Below, in pieces: positions 16,968 through 25,563 of a stretch of DNA of 64,000 nt. The notes beneath the pieces are model-generated. The model was not told where the DNA came from. It saw only the letters and a program-made list of their open reading frames with translations, and did not search any database. How positions within the stretch are numbered: position 1 is the stretch's first letter; each line of letters starts with the position of its first letter. The translations under genes were made by a program, and so were the position numbers. The stretch is from Enterococcus moraviensis ATCC BAA-383 (GTDB lineage Bacteria > Bacillota > Bacilli > Lactobacillales > Enterococcaceae), in contig NZ_ASWB01000003.1 in assembly GCF_000407445.1 (NCBI RefSeq), positions 1 to 64,000 on the forward strand, given 5' to 3'.

Positions 16968-17690
16968 ATGAAGCCAAAATATGAAGAAATCGCAGATACC
17001 TTGCGCGAACGAATAAAAAATAATGTGTATAAAACAGATACTCTGATTCCAAACCAAACAGATTTAGTAAAAGAATTTAATGTGAGCCGAATGACTGTCA
17101 AAAAAGCAATCGGCATTTTAGTCATGGAAGGTCTCTTATACTCGCAAAGAGGTTCTGGTACCAAAGTATTAAATCGTTCATTTTGGGACAAAGATACCTC
17201 ACCAGCCAATGAATATGATGGACTTAGCAAACAAATGCACGACCGCCATAAAAAATTAAAGAGCCAAGTCATTTTATTTGAAGTTGAATTTCCTTCAAAA
17301 GAAGTCCAAGAACGTTTAGCTATTTCTGAAGAACAGCCTGTTTATAAAATCATTCGTCTTAGAATTCTTGAAGATGAGCCGTTTATTTTGGAGCATACGT
17401 ATATGCCTTGCGACTTGGTGCCAGGTCTAACAACTGATATCTTGAAAGACTCTATTTATACGTATATTAAAGAACAGCTATCTCTCGATTTTGCAGGTGC
17501 TTACCGAAATATTCAAGCAGATAAATCCGATGAGTACGACCAACACTATCTTAATTGTAAAAAAGATGACCCTGTTCTTGAAGTACAACAAGTTGTTTAT
17601 TCAAAAAATGGACGTCCTATTGAGTTTTCATGTAGTAGAAACCGATATGATCAAAGAAGTTATTCTATTTTAAATGTTGATTATGCCTAG
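16968..17690 (+). CDS. GntR/HutC-family transcription regulator
   Basis: A 240-aa protein. The N-terminal winged helix (residues ~1-70, YEEIADTLRERI...LVKEFNVSRMTVKKAIGILVMEGLLYSQRGSGTKV) is the GntR DNA-binding domain. Residues ~90-235 form the UTRA ligand-binding domain. Family members release DNA on binding a sugar phosphate. It follows a cellobiose-type EIIC gene with related operator sequences on both promoters, so it most likely represses that gene and itself. GAGGAGG precedes the ATG. Confidence 0.92.
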   Translation: MKPKYEEIADTLRERIKNNVYKTDTLIPNQTDLVKEFNVSRMTVKKAIGILVMEGLLYSQRGSGTKVLNRSFWDKDTSPANEYDGLSKQMHDRHKKLKSQVILFEVEFPSKEVQERLAISEEQPVYKIIRLRILEDEPFILEHTYMPCDLVPGLTTDILKDSIYTYIKEQLSLDFAGAYRNIQADKSDEYDQHYLNCKKDDPVLEVQQVVYSKNGRPIEFSCSRNRYDQRSYSILNVDYA

Positions 17691-17699
17691 TTAAAAAAA

Positions 17700-17745
17700 T
17701 GTGAAGCAAAACAGATGTCTCGTTTTGCGTCACATTTTTCTTTTT
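17700..17745 (+). terminator. Terminator of the GntR gene
   Basis: Stem TGTGAAGCAAAAC / GTTTTGCGTCACA with one mismatch, followed by TTTTTCTTTTTATTT. Confidence 0.85.
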
Positions 17746-17747
17746 AT

Positions 17748-18075
17748 TTATCGGTTACTGTATTGGTTTGAGCAACTGTTTTAAACCAATGGCCTGATTT
17801 TTGATTGTCTTTATTTGCGTATGAATATTGGTAGAGATAAAACCACGGAATATTTTTGTAATTATTACGAATACTGATGGCAATATCATATAACGCTTTT
17901 GAATATATTTCTCAACCGCGGTCAATGTTCATTCGACGACTTGGTATATTGTACTCATCAAAGATAGGCTCATTTTTTGTAGACCGATCTATTACAACTT
18001 CTTTTTGAATTATTATTATGACGATAACGTTCATAACTATTTATACTTTTAGTTTTAAAAGCAAACAAAAAAAGA
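17748..18075 (-). pseudogene. Decayed copy of the GH1 6-phospho-beta-glucosidase gene
   Basis: Bases 17748-17962 match the 3' part of the intact GH1 gene at 34938-36338 almost base for base. They lack the 212 bases that lie between two AAACCA repeats in the intact copy (35035-35040 and 35247-35252). The loss shifts the frame. After 17962 the match to the coding part ends, but 18044-18067 again matches the upstream region of the intact gene (TATACTTTTA..TTTTAAAAGCA, near 36416-36437). This is therefore the wreck of a whole gene with two internal deletions, and no protein can be made. Confidence 0.85.
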
Positions 18076-18158
18076 GCTTACGACATAATATACTGCTCCC
18101 CAAAAGTTAGACCTTAAAATCTAACTTTTTGGAGCGGTATAATAAATTCCTAGCTCTT
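18070..18158 (-). terminator. Long nested hairpin: FMN reductase terminator carrying an IS-end-like core
   Basis: The outer arms AAAGAGCT (18070-18077) and AGCTCTTT (18151-18158) are followed on the minus strand by TTTTTTTG, a terminator for the gene ending at 18177. Inside lies TATAC-GCTCC...GGAGC-GTATA, with an inner stem AAAAGTTAGA/TCTAACTTTT (18089-18141). The inner part closely matches the left end of the IS at 33258-33298, so an IS-derived fragment seems to sit in the loop. Confidence 0.6.
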
Positions 18159-18176
18159 TATAAATAATTATATTGT

Positions 18177-18722
18177 TTATTGAAATTTTGATACGAAAGA
18201 ACTAAATTGTTCTCCAACACTTTTCAAAAAATCTTCTGTTCCTTTATTAGTAGGCTGTAAATTTTCATCAAAAAGATTATTTGAATTGGCGATATAAACC
18301 TCTGGTTGTTGCATTGTTGGCATATTTAGGAAAGTTAAAGATTGTCGTAACACATGATTAGCTAAAACACCTGATATTCCAGAAATAGACTGTGAGGCTA
18401 CCAATGCTGGCTTACCATCCCATACATTTTCTCCCCATGGACGAGAAGCAATATCTAAAGCATTTTTTAACGCTGCTGGAATGCTACGGTTATGTTCAGG
18501 TGTTACAAAAATAATTGCATCTTGTTGACTTACTTCTGCTCTAAAACGAGTGTACTCTTTTGGAGAGTTTTCATCTAAATCTTGATTATACAGTGGTAAA
18601 TCTCCGATCGTTATAAATTTAACTTCTGAATTTTCTGGAAGTCCCTTAACGATTGATTTTGCAATTGCTTCTGAATAAGAATTTTTTCTAGTTGAACCTA
18701 CGATTACACCATATTTTGTCAT
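18177..18722 (-). CDS. NADPH-dependent FMN reductase family protein
   Basis: A 181-aa flavodoxin-fold protein. VGSTRKNSYSEAIA (residues ~8-21) binds the FMN phosphate, and FVTPEHNRSIPAALKNALDIASRPWGENVWDGKPALVASQSISGISG is the family signature. These enzymes reduce quinones, azo dyes, chromate or FMN with NAD(P)H. The promoter region has the operator CTTACTTAAAGTAAG, also found before the nitroreductase gene at 50461-51057, which suggests a common redox- or quinone-sensing regulator of the HxlR or MarR type. Single-gene unit. Confidence 0.9.
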   Translation of the reverse strand: MTKYGVIVGSTRKNSYSEAIAKSIVKGLPENSEVKFITIGDLPLYNQDLDENSPKEYTRFRAEVSQQDAIIFVTPEHNRSIPAALKNALDIASRPWGENVWDGKPALVASQSISGISGVLANHVLRQSLTFLNMPTMQQPEVYIANSNNLFDENLQPTNKGTEDFLKSVGEQFSSFVSKFQ

Positions 18723-18738
18723 TATACATCCTTCTTTC

Positions 18739-18757
18739 TACTTACTTAAAGTAAGTA
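18739..18757. promoter_or_regulatory. Operator-type palindrome upstream of the FMN reductase
   Basis: TACTTAC-TTAAA-GTAAGTA, a perfect palindrome 17 bases before the start codon. Its core CTTACT-TAA-AGTAAG recurs as CTTACT-AAA-AGTAAG at 51115-51129. It resembles HxlR-type (YodB/CatR-like) boxes, but the regulator is not in the window. Confidence 0.6.
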
Positions 18758-18893
18758 TACTCCTATTGAAATTAGATTACAATAGCAATTTACCATTATT
18801 CGTATATATTTTTAACTAACTATGAATTCGTTACATTCAAAAGAAGATTTACGCTACTAAAAGTTTAAATACAAACATGCCCATCTACTATAA

Positions 18894-19580
18894 TTATAAA
18901 ATTAAATATCTTATAACTTCAAGTACTATTATATGAACTGGATAAAACGCATAAAATCCCCATTTTACCCAATTTGGAGAATATCCTCTTTTTCCATTAT
19001 AATGCAATAAGATATATCCTACTGCTAAAAAACCAAACGGCGAAATTAATTCTACTATATATGCTAATGTATTTGTGGAATACAGCAATCCTATAATTGA
19101 TAGAACTTCGAATAAAACAAAATATACAAGCATCGTAATTTTTATTCCTTTATCATTATGGAATTTATACAAAGCCCAAATTAAAAGAACTCCTACTACA
19201 TTCCAGTCAGATAAAATTGAAAATGCAGCAAAAAGAATAACTATGAAAAAATGTAATACTGAATTTTTCGTTTTACCATAGTATATCATCATTAACAGCC
19301 CCATAAGTAACGTGAAAAAAATATTGTTTGGAACATCCGTTATAGAAAAACTATAATCTTGATTATGCAGTAGATAAAATGGATAAATTGATATAATCCA
19401 AAATGTAGTTAATCTTAACACATATTTTTTTAGATTTTTTGAATAATGGCACCCTTCTACTAATAAATACGCCATAATAGGAAAAGTAAATCTTCCTACA
19501 AACTCCGAAATTGCAAAAAATGGGAGCATCTGAGTCCCTTGACCCCATTCAAATAATATCCCTATGTGATTGATCAACAT
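18894..19580 (-). CDS. TraX family membrane protein (N terminus out of frame by one base)
   Basis: A 228-aa, hydrophobic protein with about eight membrane segments and the TraX features MLINHIG, ISEFVGRFTFPIMAYLLVEG and the C-terminal GFYAFYPVHIIVLEVIRYL. TraX in F plasmids acetylates pilin; chromosomal relatives act as membrane acyltransferases of unknown target. The frame extends upstream as GKKIDGFHLKVIAVSA, the normal start of the family, but has no ATG, GTG or TTG. The ATG with a ribosome site (19630) is separated from it by a run of eight A, one short of being in frame. Either the gene is broken, it slips at the A-run, or it starts at 19580 without a good ribosome site. Confidence 0.65.
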   Translation of the reverse strand: MLINHIGILFEWGQGTQMLPFFAISEFVGRFTFPIMAYLLVEGCHYSKNLKKYVLRLTTFWIISIYPFYLLHNQDYSFSITDVPNNIFFTLLMGLLMMIYYGKTKNSVLHFFIVILFAAFSILSDWNVVGVLLIWALYKFHNDKGIKITMLVYFVLFEVLSIIGLLYSTNTLAYIVELISPFGFLAVGYILLHYNGKRGYSPNWVKWGFYAFYPVHIIVLEVIRYLIL

Positions 19581-19974
19581 AGCTGAAACTGCAATTACTT
19601 TTAAATGAAAACCATCGATTTTTTTTCCATGTACAATATATTCTCCTTTTTTAACTACTAGATATTACGCTTAAACTTGAATACATATATCAGTATACCT
19701 AAGTATTTTTTAAATAGTTTAATTTTTCGTTTCTAAAGCCCGATTGTCTCTTATTAATCGTCAGACAAGTATATGAATAGTTAAACGACCGTTAACATAA
19801 ATAATGAAAAAGAACAGTTAGCCAATAATTCACATATTGTTCCAATACATATGATTATTTATTTTTATTGATAATATTTTAGAACAAAATAAGATACATT
19901 CTAATATTAACTTACAAATAAAAAATCATCTTATTAAAAACTTCTTACTAAATTTTGTATTTTCTTTTATGTCA
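19581..19974. other. AT-rich intergenic gap, 394 bp
   Basis: The first 50 bases are the out-of-frame start of the TraX gene (ATG at 19630, AAGGAG upstream). The rest is AT-rich with only short inverted repeats (for example GTTAA-7-TTAAC near 19787). No gene and no convincing terminator for the WxL locus that ends at 19975 was seen. Confidence 0.4.
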
Positions 19975-21120
19975 TTACTTTTCTTTTCTATCCTTATTAG
20001 AATTTGATACTTTTTGTTTGTTCCTTTTTTTAGCTTTCTTTCTAGCTGCTAGTTTTTTAGCTTCACGCTCTTTTTTCCGTTTTCTTTTAACCACATACAC
20101 TATAATTAGAACTAAAATCAATACTAATAACAAAATACCACCAGCTATTAAATACATCATCCACTGGTTATCTTCTTCTAAATCAACTGCTTTTTCATTT
20201 AATTTCTTTGCTTCATCTGCTTTAATAGTGAACGTTTCATCCCAATTCCATTTTTGTCCAGTTTTTTTTGACTCTGCAGTTAATTTGATTTGGTATTTCC
20301 CTGCTTTAAAAGGCTTATTATTCCAAGAAATCGGATAGTTAAATACCGATTGTGGTGCCATTCTATAGCCTTCTACTGTACGTTCATGGATTACTTCTGT
20401 TGACCCCTCTTTATATATTTTTGCTTGATAAGAGATATCATCTAAATTGATTGGTTGTGGATTTCTTATAGTAGCTTTTACTATATTTCGTCCTGCCTCT
20501 TGAGTCGCAGTTGTTTTCTCATATTGCAAATCGGCTTTGACTTCTTCATTACTTTCTACCAAAGTCATTCCAATCGTATACGCAATTTTGTTTTTAATTT
20601 GCATTCCTGTCTCTTTTTTATCAGAATCCTCTGTATCATCCGTTAAAGATGTAATGTAAATTCCACCTAATATCATTCCTTTGAATTTTTCATTTGGAAG
20701 TTTCAAATGAATTTTTACGATTTTTTTACTATTCGCTGGAACTTTCACCTTTTTATCTGTTGAAGCTATCGTAGTGATTGGTGTACGTAATGAAGCATCA
20801 TATTGATAACTCTTGGGTAACGTTGAATAATCGATTACACCATTATCATTCGTAATTGCAGGATTGATTGCTAACGATAATTCTTGTTCATTTGATGAAG
20901 AATTAAATAGTTCTAAAGATAGATCCTGTTCTTGTCCCGGTTTTACTTCTAAATCATAATAGGTGACCTCTTTATTCCGTTGATTCTCTGGCAAAATTGC
21001 TTTTACTGAAAAGCCATTGTTTTCCTCTTCAGCTGCAACTTGTTGAAAATTACTAAAAAAGCACAGTCCTATAACAAAAATGAGCATAAAATAGAATCTC
21101 AATTTATTTATTTCTTTCAT
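19975..21120 (-). CDS. WxL-interacting membrane protein (DUF916 + DUF3324)
   Basis: A 381-aa protein with a signal peptide (FYFMLIFVIGLCFFSNFQQVAA) and a DUF916 domain at ~30-155 (FSVKAILPENQRNKEVTYYDLEVKPGQEQDLSLELFNSS). A DUF3324 domain spans ~170-310 (IAYTIGMTLVE...YRMAPQSVFNYPISWNNKPFKAGKY), with a membrane helix at ~330-352 and a very basic tail. Such proteins bind peptidoglycan and WxL proteins and present them at the surface. It is separated from the last WxL gene by a hairpin repeat element that could lower its expression. The start at 21120 is chosen because AAAGGA precedes it. Confidence 0.92.
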   Translation of the reverse strand: MKEINKLRFYFMLIFVIGLCFFSNFQQVAAEEENNGFSVKAILPENQRNKEVTYYDLEVKPGQEQDLSLELFNSSSNEQELSLAINPAITNDNGVIDYSTLPKSYQYDASLRTPITTIASTDKKVKVPANSKKIVKIHLKLPNEKFKGMILGGIYITSLTDDTEDSDKKETGMQIKNKIAYTIGMTLVESNEEVKADLQYEKTTATQEAGRNIVKATIRNPQPINLDDISYQAKIYKEGSTEVIHERTVEGYRMAPQSVFNYPISWNNKPFKAGKYQIKLTAESKKTGQKWNWDETFTIKADEAKKLNEKAVDLEEDNQWMMYLIAGGILLLVLILVLIIVYVVKRKRKKEREAKKLAARKKAKKRNKQKVSNSNKDRKEK

Positions 21121-21213
21121 TTTTCTTATTCCTTTCATTTGGCGAGTACCATTTTCTAATTTATTTTTACACTGATAATCATTTGCTATGTATCAATTTC
21201 TTCTAAAAAAGAG

Positions 21214-21382
21214 AAGTGTTTGGGACATAACTCTGCGAGTCATATCCCAAACAACTGGTATACGAATAAACGGTGGGAGCAGAAGCAACCCTTTCGGAAA
21301 TAAGCTGGAATTCACAAAAATCGGAAGTGCAATTTCCATGAATTCCTTCTTATTTCTCGGGGTTAAACACTCCTGTCCCAAC
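21214..21382 (-). repeat. Hairpin repeat element, copy B
   Basis: A full-length copy in reverse orientation. Read on the minus strand it starts TTGGGACAGGAGTGTTTAAC, has a long imperfect inner hairpin (AAATAAGAAGGAATTCATGG ... CTTATTTCCGAAAG), then a GC-poor linker (TTTATTCG) and the end hairpin GTTTGGGATATGACT / AGTTATGTCCCAAAC. It lies between the last WxL gene and the DUF916 gene of locus 1. Confidence 0.85.
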
Positions 21383-21407
21383 CTCTTTTACTTATCTCTT
21401 TATGCTA

Positions 21408-22241
21408 TTAAATTGTATCTGATAGTTCCCATGTTAATGTAGCTGTATACGTTTCTTTTTCTGGTTGTTCTCCTTGCGGTACATTTAGCTGTACGTATGG
21501 ATTAGTACTTACATCACTATAGTCAGCATCTGAAGTATAACCTTGGCTAAAAACTACAGATGAAATTGAAGCATTTGCTGATTGACCTGCTTTTACTTTT
21601 AAAATAGAAATACTATTTGCTGCTTCTGTTGGAATTGTTACAGGTGTATTTTTAGCAATTAAAGCAGGGGTTTCTAGTAAGGCAGTTGCATCATTATCTT
21701 TACTAACCATATCAAGACTGCTATTACGGACCTCTCCATTATATAATTGAATACGTGAGTTTTTTAATTCCTTTGTTCCAGAAGTAAATGTAGTGGCAGA
21801 AACTTTCACTTCAAATTGTCCTGTTCCACCGCGTTCATCTGCTACCTGAACAAAATGAGGAATTTTTAACTTAGCATCAGCAGCAGGTGGGACTTTACCA
21901 TCTAGTGATTTTTGGTAAAGAGACATCTGTGATTCGTAGTTGGCACCTGTTGATTTAATTTTCACTGTGCCAAATTTTAATGCTGGAATATTCGTGAAAC
22001 GTAGCGGCCCAGTCGTACTTTTACCTTCACCGTCTGGAACATAGATATTTTCATCTGGAGAACCTGGTATAATTAAACCATTATCACCAGGATTCACGCC
22101 TCCATCATTCTCATCAAATGTTACTGTTGCATCAGTTGTTTCACTTAATGGAGCAGCTTGTGCAGTAGTTGATGTTCCTGCAAAAAGTGTTAAGGCGATA
22201 GCACATGCTCCTAAGCCGGAAAGTACTTGTATTTTTTTCAT
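21408..22241 (-). CDS. WxL-domain surface protein
   Basis: A 277-aa exported protein. The signal peptide ends near AQAAPLS (residue ~30). A short Gly/Pro/Asp linker (NDGGVNPGDNGLIIPGSPDEN) follows, then the WxL domain: TTGPLRFTNIPALKFGTVKI, first motif region GGTGQFEVKVSA and the closing YTATLTWELSDTI (W-E-L). WxL domains hold proteins non-covalently on peptidoglycan. It is the last of six WxL genes in locus 1, with the DUF916 gene following. The N-terminal region is too short to carry another enzyme domain, so it may be a structural or binding subunit. Confidence 0.92.
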   Translation of the reverse strand: MKKIQVLSGLGACAIALTLFAGTSTTAQAAPLSETTDATVTFDENDGGVNPGDNGLIIPGSPDENIYVPDGEGKSTTGPLRFTNIPALKFGTVKIKSTGANYESQMSLYQKSLDGKVPPAADAKLKIPHFVQVADERGGTGQFEVKVSATTFTSGTKELKNSRIQLYNGEVRNSSLDMVSKDNDATALLETPALIAKNTPVTIPTEAANSISILKVKAGQSANASISSVVFSQGYTSDADYSDVSTNPYVQLNVPQGEQPEKETYTATLTWELSDTI

Positions 22242-22289
22242 TTTTGGTAACCCCTTTTTATTTTTTTAATTGATCGTTTTTATTTTGAA

Positions 22290-23117
22290 TTATAAACTAT
22301 CTGTTAATGTCCAAATTAAGTTTGTTTTGTATAATGCTTTATCGTATTTTTTATCTGTTCCGTTAGTACGCAATTTCAAACCTGAGTGTGCATCTTTTAA
22401 AGTTGCTTGATTTGCTGTTTCATAAAAAGTTTCATCATCTGCATAATCTTGAGCAGATACAAATGTTACACTTGATTTTGAACTATCTGTATGTTGACCA
22501 GCCTTTGTTGAAAGCACGCGGATTGCATTACCTCCAACAGGAATATCTACAGAACTTCCAACAGATAAGCCAACTACGCCATCTAATAAAGGTGAAGCGT
22601 CTGCTACATCTGTATTAAATAATTGTTGTTCATGAATCTCAATTCGTGAGTTTGTTAATTGATTTGTCGCATCTGTAGTATTAGTAAATGGTGTTTCTTG
22701 TTGAACAGTTAAGTTCCAACTCCCTTTGATTCCACGTTCATCCGTTACTTGAGCAAATTGAGGAATTTTAACTTCTTCAGTGCTTCCACCGACTTTTCCT
22801 AGCCCCCACTTTACATCGTACCATTCTGTTTTTGAGCTAATTTTTTGACTACCAAATGAAATTCCTGGAACATGTTCAATACGTAATGGACCATTTGTGT
22901 GGCTACCTTCTGGTCCTGTTGGCTCAATAATTGGTTTTTCTTCTGGTCCTGGTCCTGGTACAACTGGAATTCCGCCTTCAGCATCTGTATTCGCTTCAAA
23001 GGTAACATCTCCTGTAGTAATTGCAGGAAATTCAGCTGCTTGTGCTAAATCTGCAAATGTTGTTACACCGATACCACTAATTAAACAACTTAATGTAATA
23101 ATATTTTTAATTTTCAT
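22290..23117 (-). CDS. WxL-domain surface protein
   Basis: A 275-aa protein with a signal peptide (cleavage near LAQAAEF), a linker rich in Pro/Gly/Glu (GGIPVVPGPGPEEKPIIEPTGPEGS), and a complete WxL domain with GSWNLTVQQ (first W-x-L) and YKTNLIWTLTDSL at the C terminus. It shares its layout with its neighbours, which suggests tandem duplication. Part of the WxL locus 1 operon, 24 bases before the start-proximal end of the next gene in the direction of transcription. Confidence 0.92.
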   Translation of the reverse strand: MKIKNIITLSCLISGIGVTTFADLAQAAEFPAITTGDVTFEANTDAEGGIPVVPGPGPEEKPIIEPTGPEGSHTNGPLRIEHVPGISFGSQKISSKTEWYDVKWGLGKVGGSTEEVKIPQFAQVTDERGIKGSWNLTVQQETPFTNTTDATNQLTNSRIEIHEQQLFNTDVADASPLLDGVVGLSVGSSVDIPVGGNAIRVLSTKAGQHTDSSKSSVTFVSAQDYADDETFYETANQATLKDAHSGLKLRTNGTDKKYDKALYKTNLIWTLTDSL

Positions 23118-23141
23118 TTCTATTTCTCTCCAATTCTCTTT

Positions 23142-23972
23142 TTATAATGCTGATTCTAATGTCCACACTAAATCTGTGCTATAATTTTTGCCGATTTCTA
23201 ATACTTGTCCGCCATCTACTGATAATTTAACTCCTAAGTTGCGGTCTTTTTTTGTAACATCTACATCGCCAGTTTCAGCTGTACCATCTTTACCTTGACC
23301 TGTAGTTCGTTTCAAAGTATCACCCATACGAACAGACCAGCTACCATATCCTTGTTCTTTTGCGCTATCTGCTTGTGTAAGTACTACTGAAGAACCAGCA
23401 TCATTACCAATCACCGTTTCAACTGATTGTTCTGGTACCGTTGGAAATTTCACATCGTCTACAATGTTGCTATTGCTTTGAATTGTCATATCTGTAAATG
23501 ATAATGTCGCTTTAATTGATTTTCCTTCTGAAGTAAAAATGCGATCATTTTTCACAGAAACTTTCCAACCTTTAGTTCCGCCACGCAAGTCGACTACTTC
23601 AAAAAATGTTGGTTTTTCTTCTGTGCTACCATCAGTTTTTTTAGTTATTGTATCGAAAAGCGCATAATAGTTCTGTGTTTTTGTAGCTAATCGATTTTGA
23701 CCAAAGTGAATCGCAGGAACATAATTAAATCTCAAAGGTCCTGTTGTTGCATCTCCACCTTCTGGAGGAATAATATCTGTGCCATCGCCTTGATCTTCTC
23801 CACCATCACCTGGATCTGTAACATCTTTGTCATAGTCGATATCACCATCATTTTCAACAAATTCAATATCGCCTGTTGTATTTCCTACTAATTCTTCAGC
23901 CATAGCTGATGTTGTGCCAATTGTTCCTAAGATTGCAGTGCTTACTAAGCTTAACATTACTAATTTTTTCAT
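23142..23972 (-). CDS. WxL-domain surface protein
   Basis: A 276-aa protein. Signal peptide MKKLVMLSLVSTAILGTIGTTSAMAEE, acidic linker (ENDGDIDYDKDVTDPGDGGEDQGDGTD), then a WxL domain with TTGPLRFNYVPAIHFG, RGGTKGWKVSVKN and LVWTLESAL. The start at 23972 is preferred because TAGGAGAG precedes it; the longer frame would overlap the upstream gene. It is closest in layout to the next gene (24002-24838): both share EQGYGxWSVxxG near the C-terminal third. Confidence 0.92.
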   Translation of the reverse strand: MKKLVMLSLVSTAILGTIGTTSAMAEELVGNTTGDIEFVENDGDIDYDKDVTDPGDGGEDQGDGTDIIPPEGGDATTGPLRFNYVPAIHFGQNRLATKTQNYYALFDTITKKTDGSTEEKPTFFEVVDLRGGTKGWKVSVKNDRIFTSEGKSIKATLSFTDMTIQSNSNIVDDVKFPTVPEQSVETVIGNDAGSSVVLTQADSAKEQGYGSWSVRMGDTLKRTTGQGKDGTAETGDVDVTKKDRNLGVKLSVDGGQVLEIGKNYSTDLVWTLESAL

Positions 23973-24001
23973 TTTATTCTCTCCTAAATATATATATTTT
24001 A

Positions 24002-24838
24002 TCAAATTGAATCTGATAATTCCCATGTTAATGTTGTCGTGTATAACGATTTAGTATTGATGATTTGACCGTTCGGTACAGTTAGTTTTACAGAAGCATT
24101 TCTACCTTTTTTACTTTCATCTATGTTACCTTCTGTCCCAGTGCCATCTATCCCTTTTCCAGTTGTAACAGTGGATGTACTACCATATCCTACTGACCAT
24201 TTCCCATATCCTTGTTCTTTTTCTCCGATTGCTGTAGCTAAGCGAACACTGCTCGAAGAATCATTGGTCACTGCGATTTCATTTTCACTGTTACTCATTT
24301 CCGGACCATACAAAATAGGGTCTAGATCTGTAAGTGACTTCGTCGAAGGATTGGAGAAATACAAAGTGGTTTTAAGCTCATTTGTCTTTCCAGTTGGATT
24401 TTCTTCAGTAAAAATGCCATTGCCAGAAACAGTTACAGACCATCCCATAGTCCCGCCACGTATATCTTCAACTGTAAAATAAGTTGGATATAAGTGAGTC
24501 GAAGCTGCATTTTCTGCCCCTCTTTGTTCAAATTTTGCATAGTAATTTTGTGTTCTAGACGTTATAGCGTTGTTGTTACCAAAGCTAATATTTGGTATAT
24601 GGGTGAATCGTAATGCTCCGCCAATCGGATTTGGATCTGGATCTGGATCTGGCTTATCTGGATCATCTGGGGTAGGATCCGGATCTGGATCTGGTGTTGC
24701 CGGCGGATTATCTGATGCTTCAAACCCAATATCACCTTGAGTAACGCCCGATACAGGATACTCTACCGCTTCAGACGTTAGTCCCCCACTCAAGGCAAGT
24801 AGGAAAATACCGCACGAAATTAAACTGATTTTTTTCAT
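24002..24838 (-). CDS. WxL-domain surface protein with Asp-Pro repeat linker
   Basis: A 278-aa protein with a signal peptide and a striking linker of Pro-Asp repeats (ATPDPDPDPTPDDPDKPDPD onward), then a WxL domain containing GGTMGWSVTVSG and TLTWELSDSI. The PD repeat is encoded by repeated GGATCT-type hexamers (24633-24700), which could expand or shrink by slippage. Extended PD linkers are typical spacers that push a domain out from the wall. Member of the locus 1 operon. Confidence 0.92.
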   Translation of the reverse strand: MKKISLISCGIFLLALSGGLTSEAVEYPVSGVTQGDIGFEASDNPPATPDPDPDPTPDDPDKPDPDPDPNPIGGALRFTHIPNISFGNNNAITSRTQNYYAKFEQRGAENAASTHLYPTYFTVEDIRGGTMGWSVTVSGNGIFTEENPTGKTNELKTTLYFSNPSTKSLTDLDPILYGPEMSNSENEIAVTNDSSSSVRLATAIGEKEQGYGKWSVGYGSTSTVTTGKGIDGTGTEGNIDESKKGRNASVKLTVPNGQIINTKSLYTTTLTWELSDSI

Positions 24839-24852
24839 TTCATTCCCCTCTC

Positions 24853-25563
24853 CTATAAACTATTAGTAAACGTCCATTCAATAGTTGTCGCGTATGTTCC
24901 TTCTTCTTTCGGCGTATCTCCAGGAATTAAAAAGGATACGCTATTTTTCGCTTTTTCAAGTGTCTCACCAAATTGAATCGTCCAAGTTCCTTGTCCCGTT
25001 TCTGGGCCAGCTTTTACAACGGGTACAGCTTCATTCGGTTTTTCACTAGATAGCTTTACTTCATCCATGATTTCAGTCGGTGTTCCTGCTTGCACCATTG
25101 GGGTACTAGCATAGAGGTTCCGAAAAATGAAATAGGTGTTTTTTAGCTCGAACCCGTTCTCATTAGTAAATGGTTGTGTTTGTCTAGCGGTTAAAGACCA
25201 ACCTTTACTTGTCCCACTCTTATCTGTAAATTGAACAAAATTTGGTGTTTCTTTTTCTGTTCCTTCTGAAGTTATTTTATCTAGCTGTGCATAATATTCT
25301 TGTGATTTTTCTGAAATCGACTGCGTACCAAATTGAAAATCACTTACATAACTTAAACTATACGGTCCTTCAGTTGGGGGACGATTTGGATCAATAGGTT
25401 CCTCTGGATCTTCTGGGTCTACCGGCTCCTCTGGTGAGGTGTCTTCGGTAAAAGAAATATTTCCTTGTGTCTTTCCTTCTGCTTGAACCAGCTGAGGTTT
25501 TATTCCTGAGAATAGCGCTATAAAGCTACCCAAAAACAGAGAATAAATAAGAATTTTTTTCAT
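24853..25563 (-). CDS. WxL-domain surface protein, short
   Basis: A 236-aa protein, the shortest WxL protein of this locus. Signal peptide MKKILIYSLFLGSFIALFSGIKPQLVQAEG, linker EEPVDPEDPEEPIDPNRPPTEGPY, and a WxL domain with SKGWSLTARQ and the final TTIEWTFTNSL (W-T-F, a relaxed form of the second motif). It overlaps the stop of the LPXTG gene by four bases, so the two are translationally coupled and probably needed in fixed ratio. Confidence 0.9.
   Translation of the reverse strand: MKKILIYSLFLGSFIALFSGIKPQLVQAEGKTQGNISFTEDTSPEEPVDPEDPEEPIDPNRPPTEGPYSLSYVSDFQFGTQSISEKSQEYYAQLDKITSEGTEKETPNFVQFTDKSGTSKGWSLTARQTQPFTNENGFELKNTYFIFRNLYASTPMVQAGTPTEIMDEVKLSSEKPNEAVPVVKAGPETGQGTWTIQFGETLEKAKNSVSFLIPGDTPKEEGTYATTIEWTFTNSL

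Noticed and set aside
21193-21442. Open frames of 62 and 84 codons over the region after the last WxL gene of locus 1
   Set aside because: They lie across the hairpin repeat copy B and arise from its sequence. A similar frame over copy C is equally spurious.
22388-22618. Leu/His-rich 76-codon plus-strand frame within a WxL gene
   Set aside because: Shadow frame of a well-supported WxL gene on the other strand.
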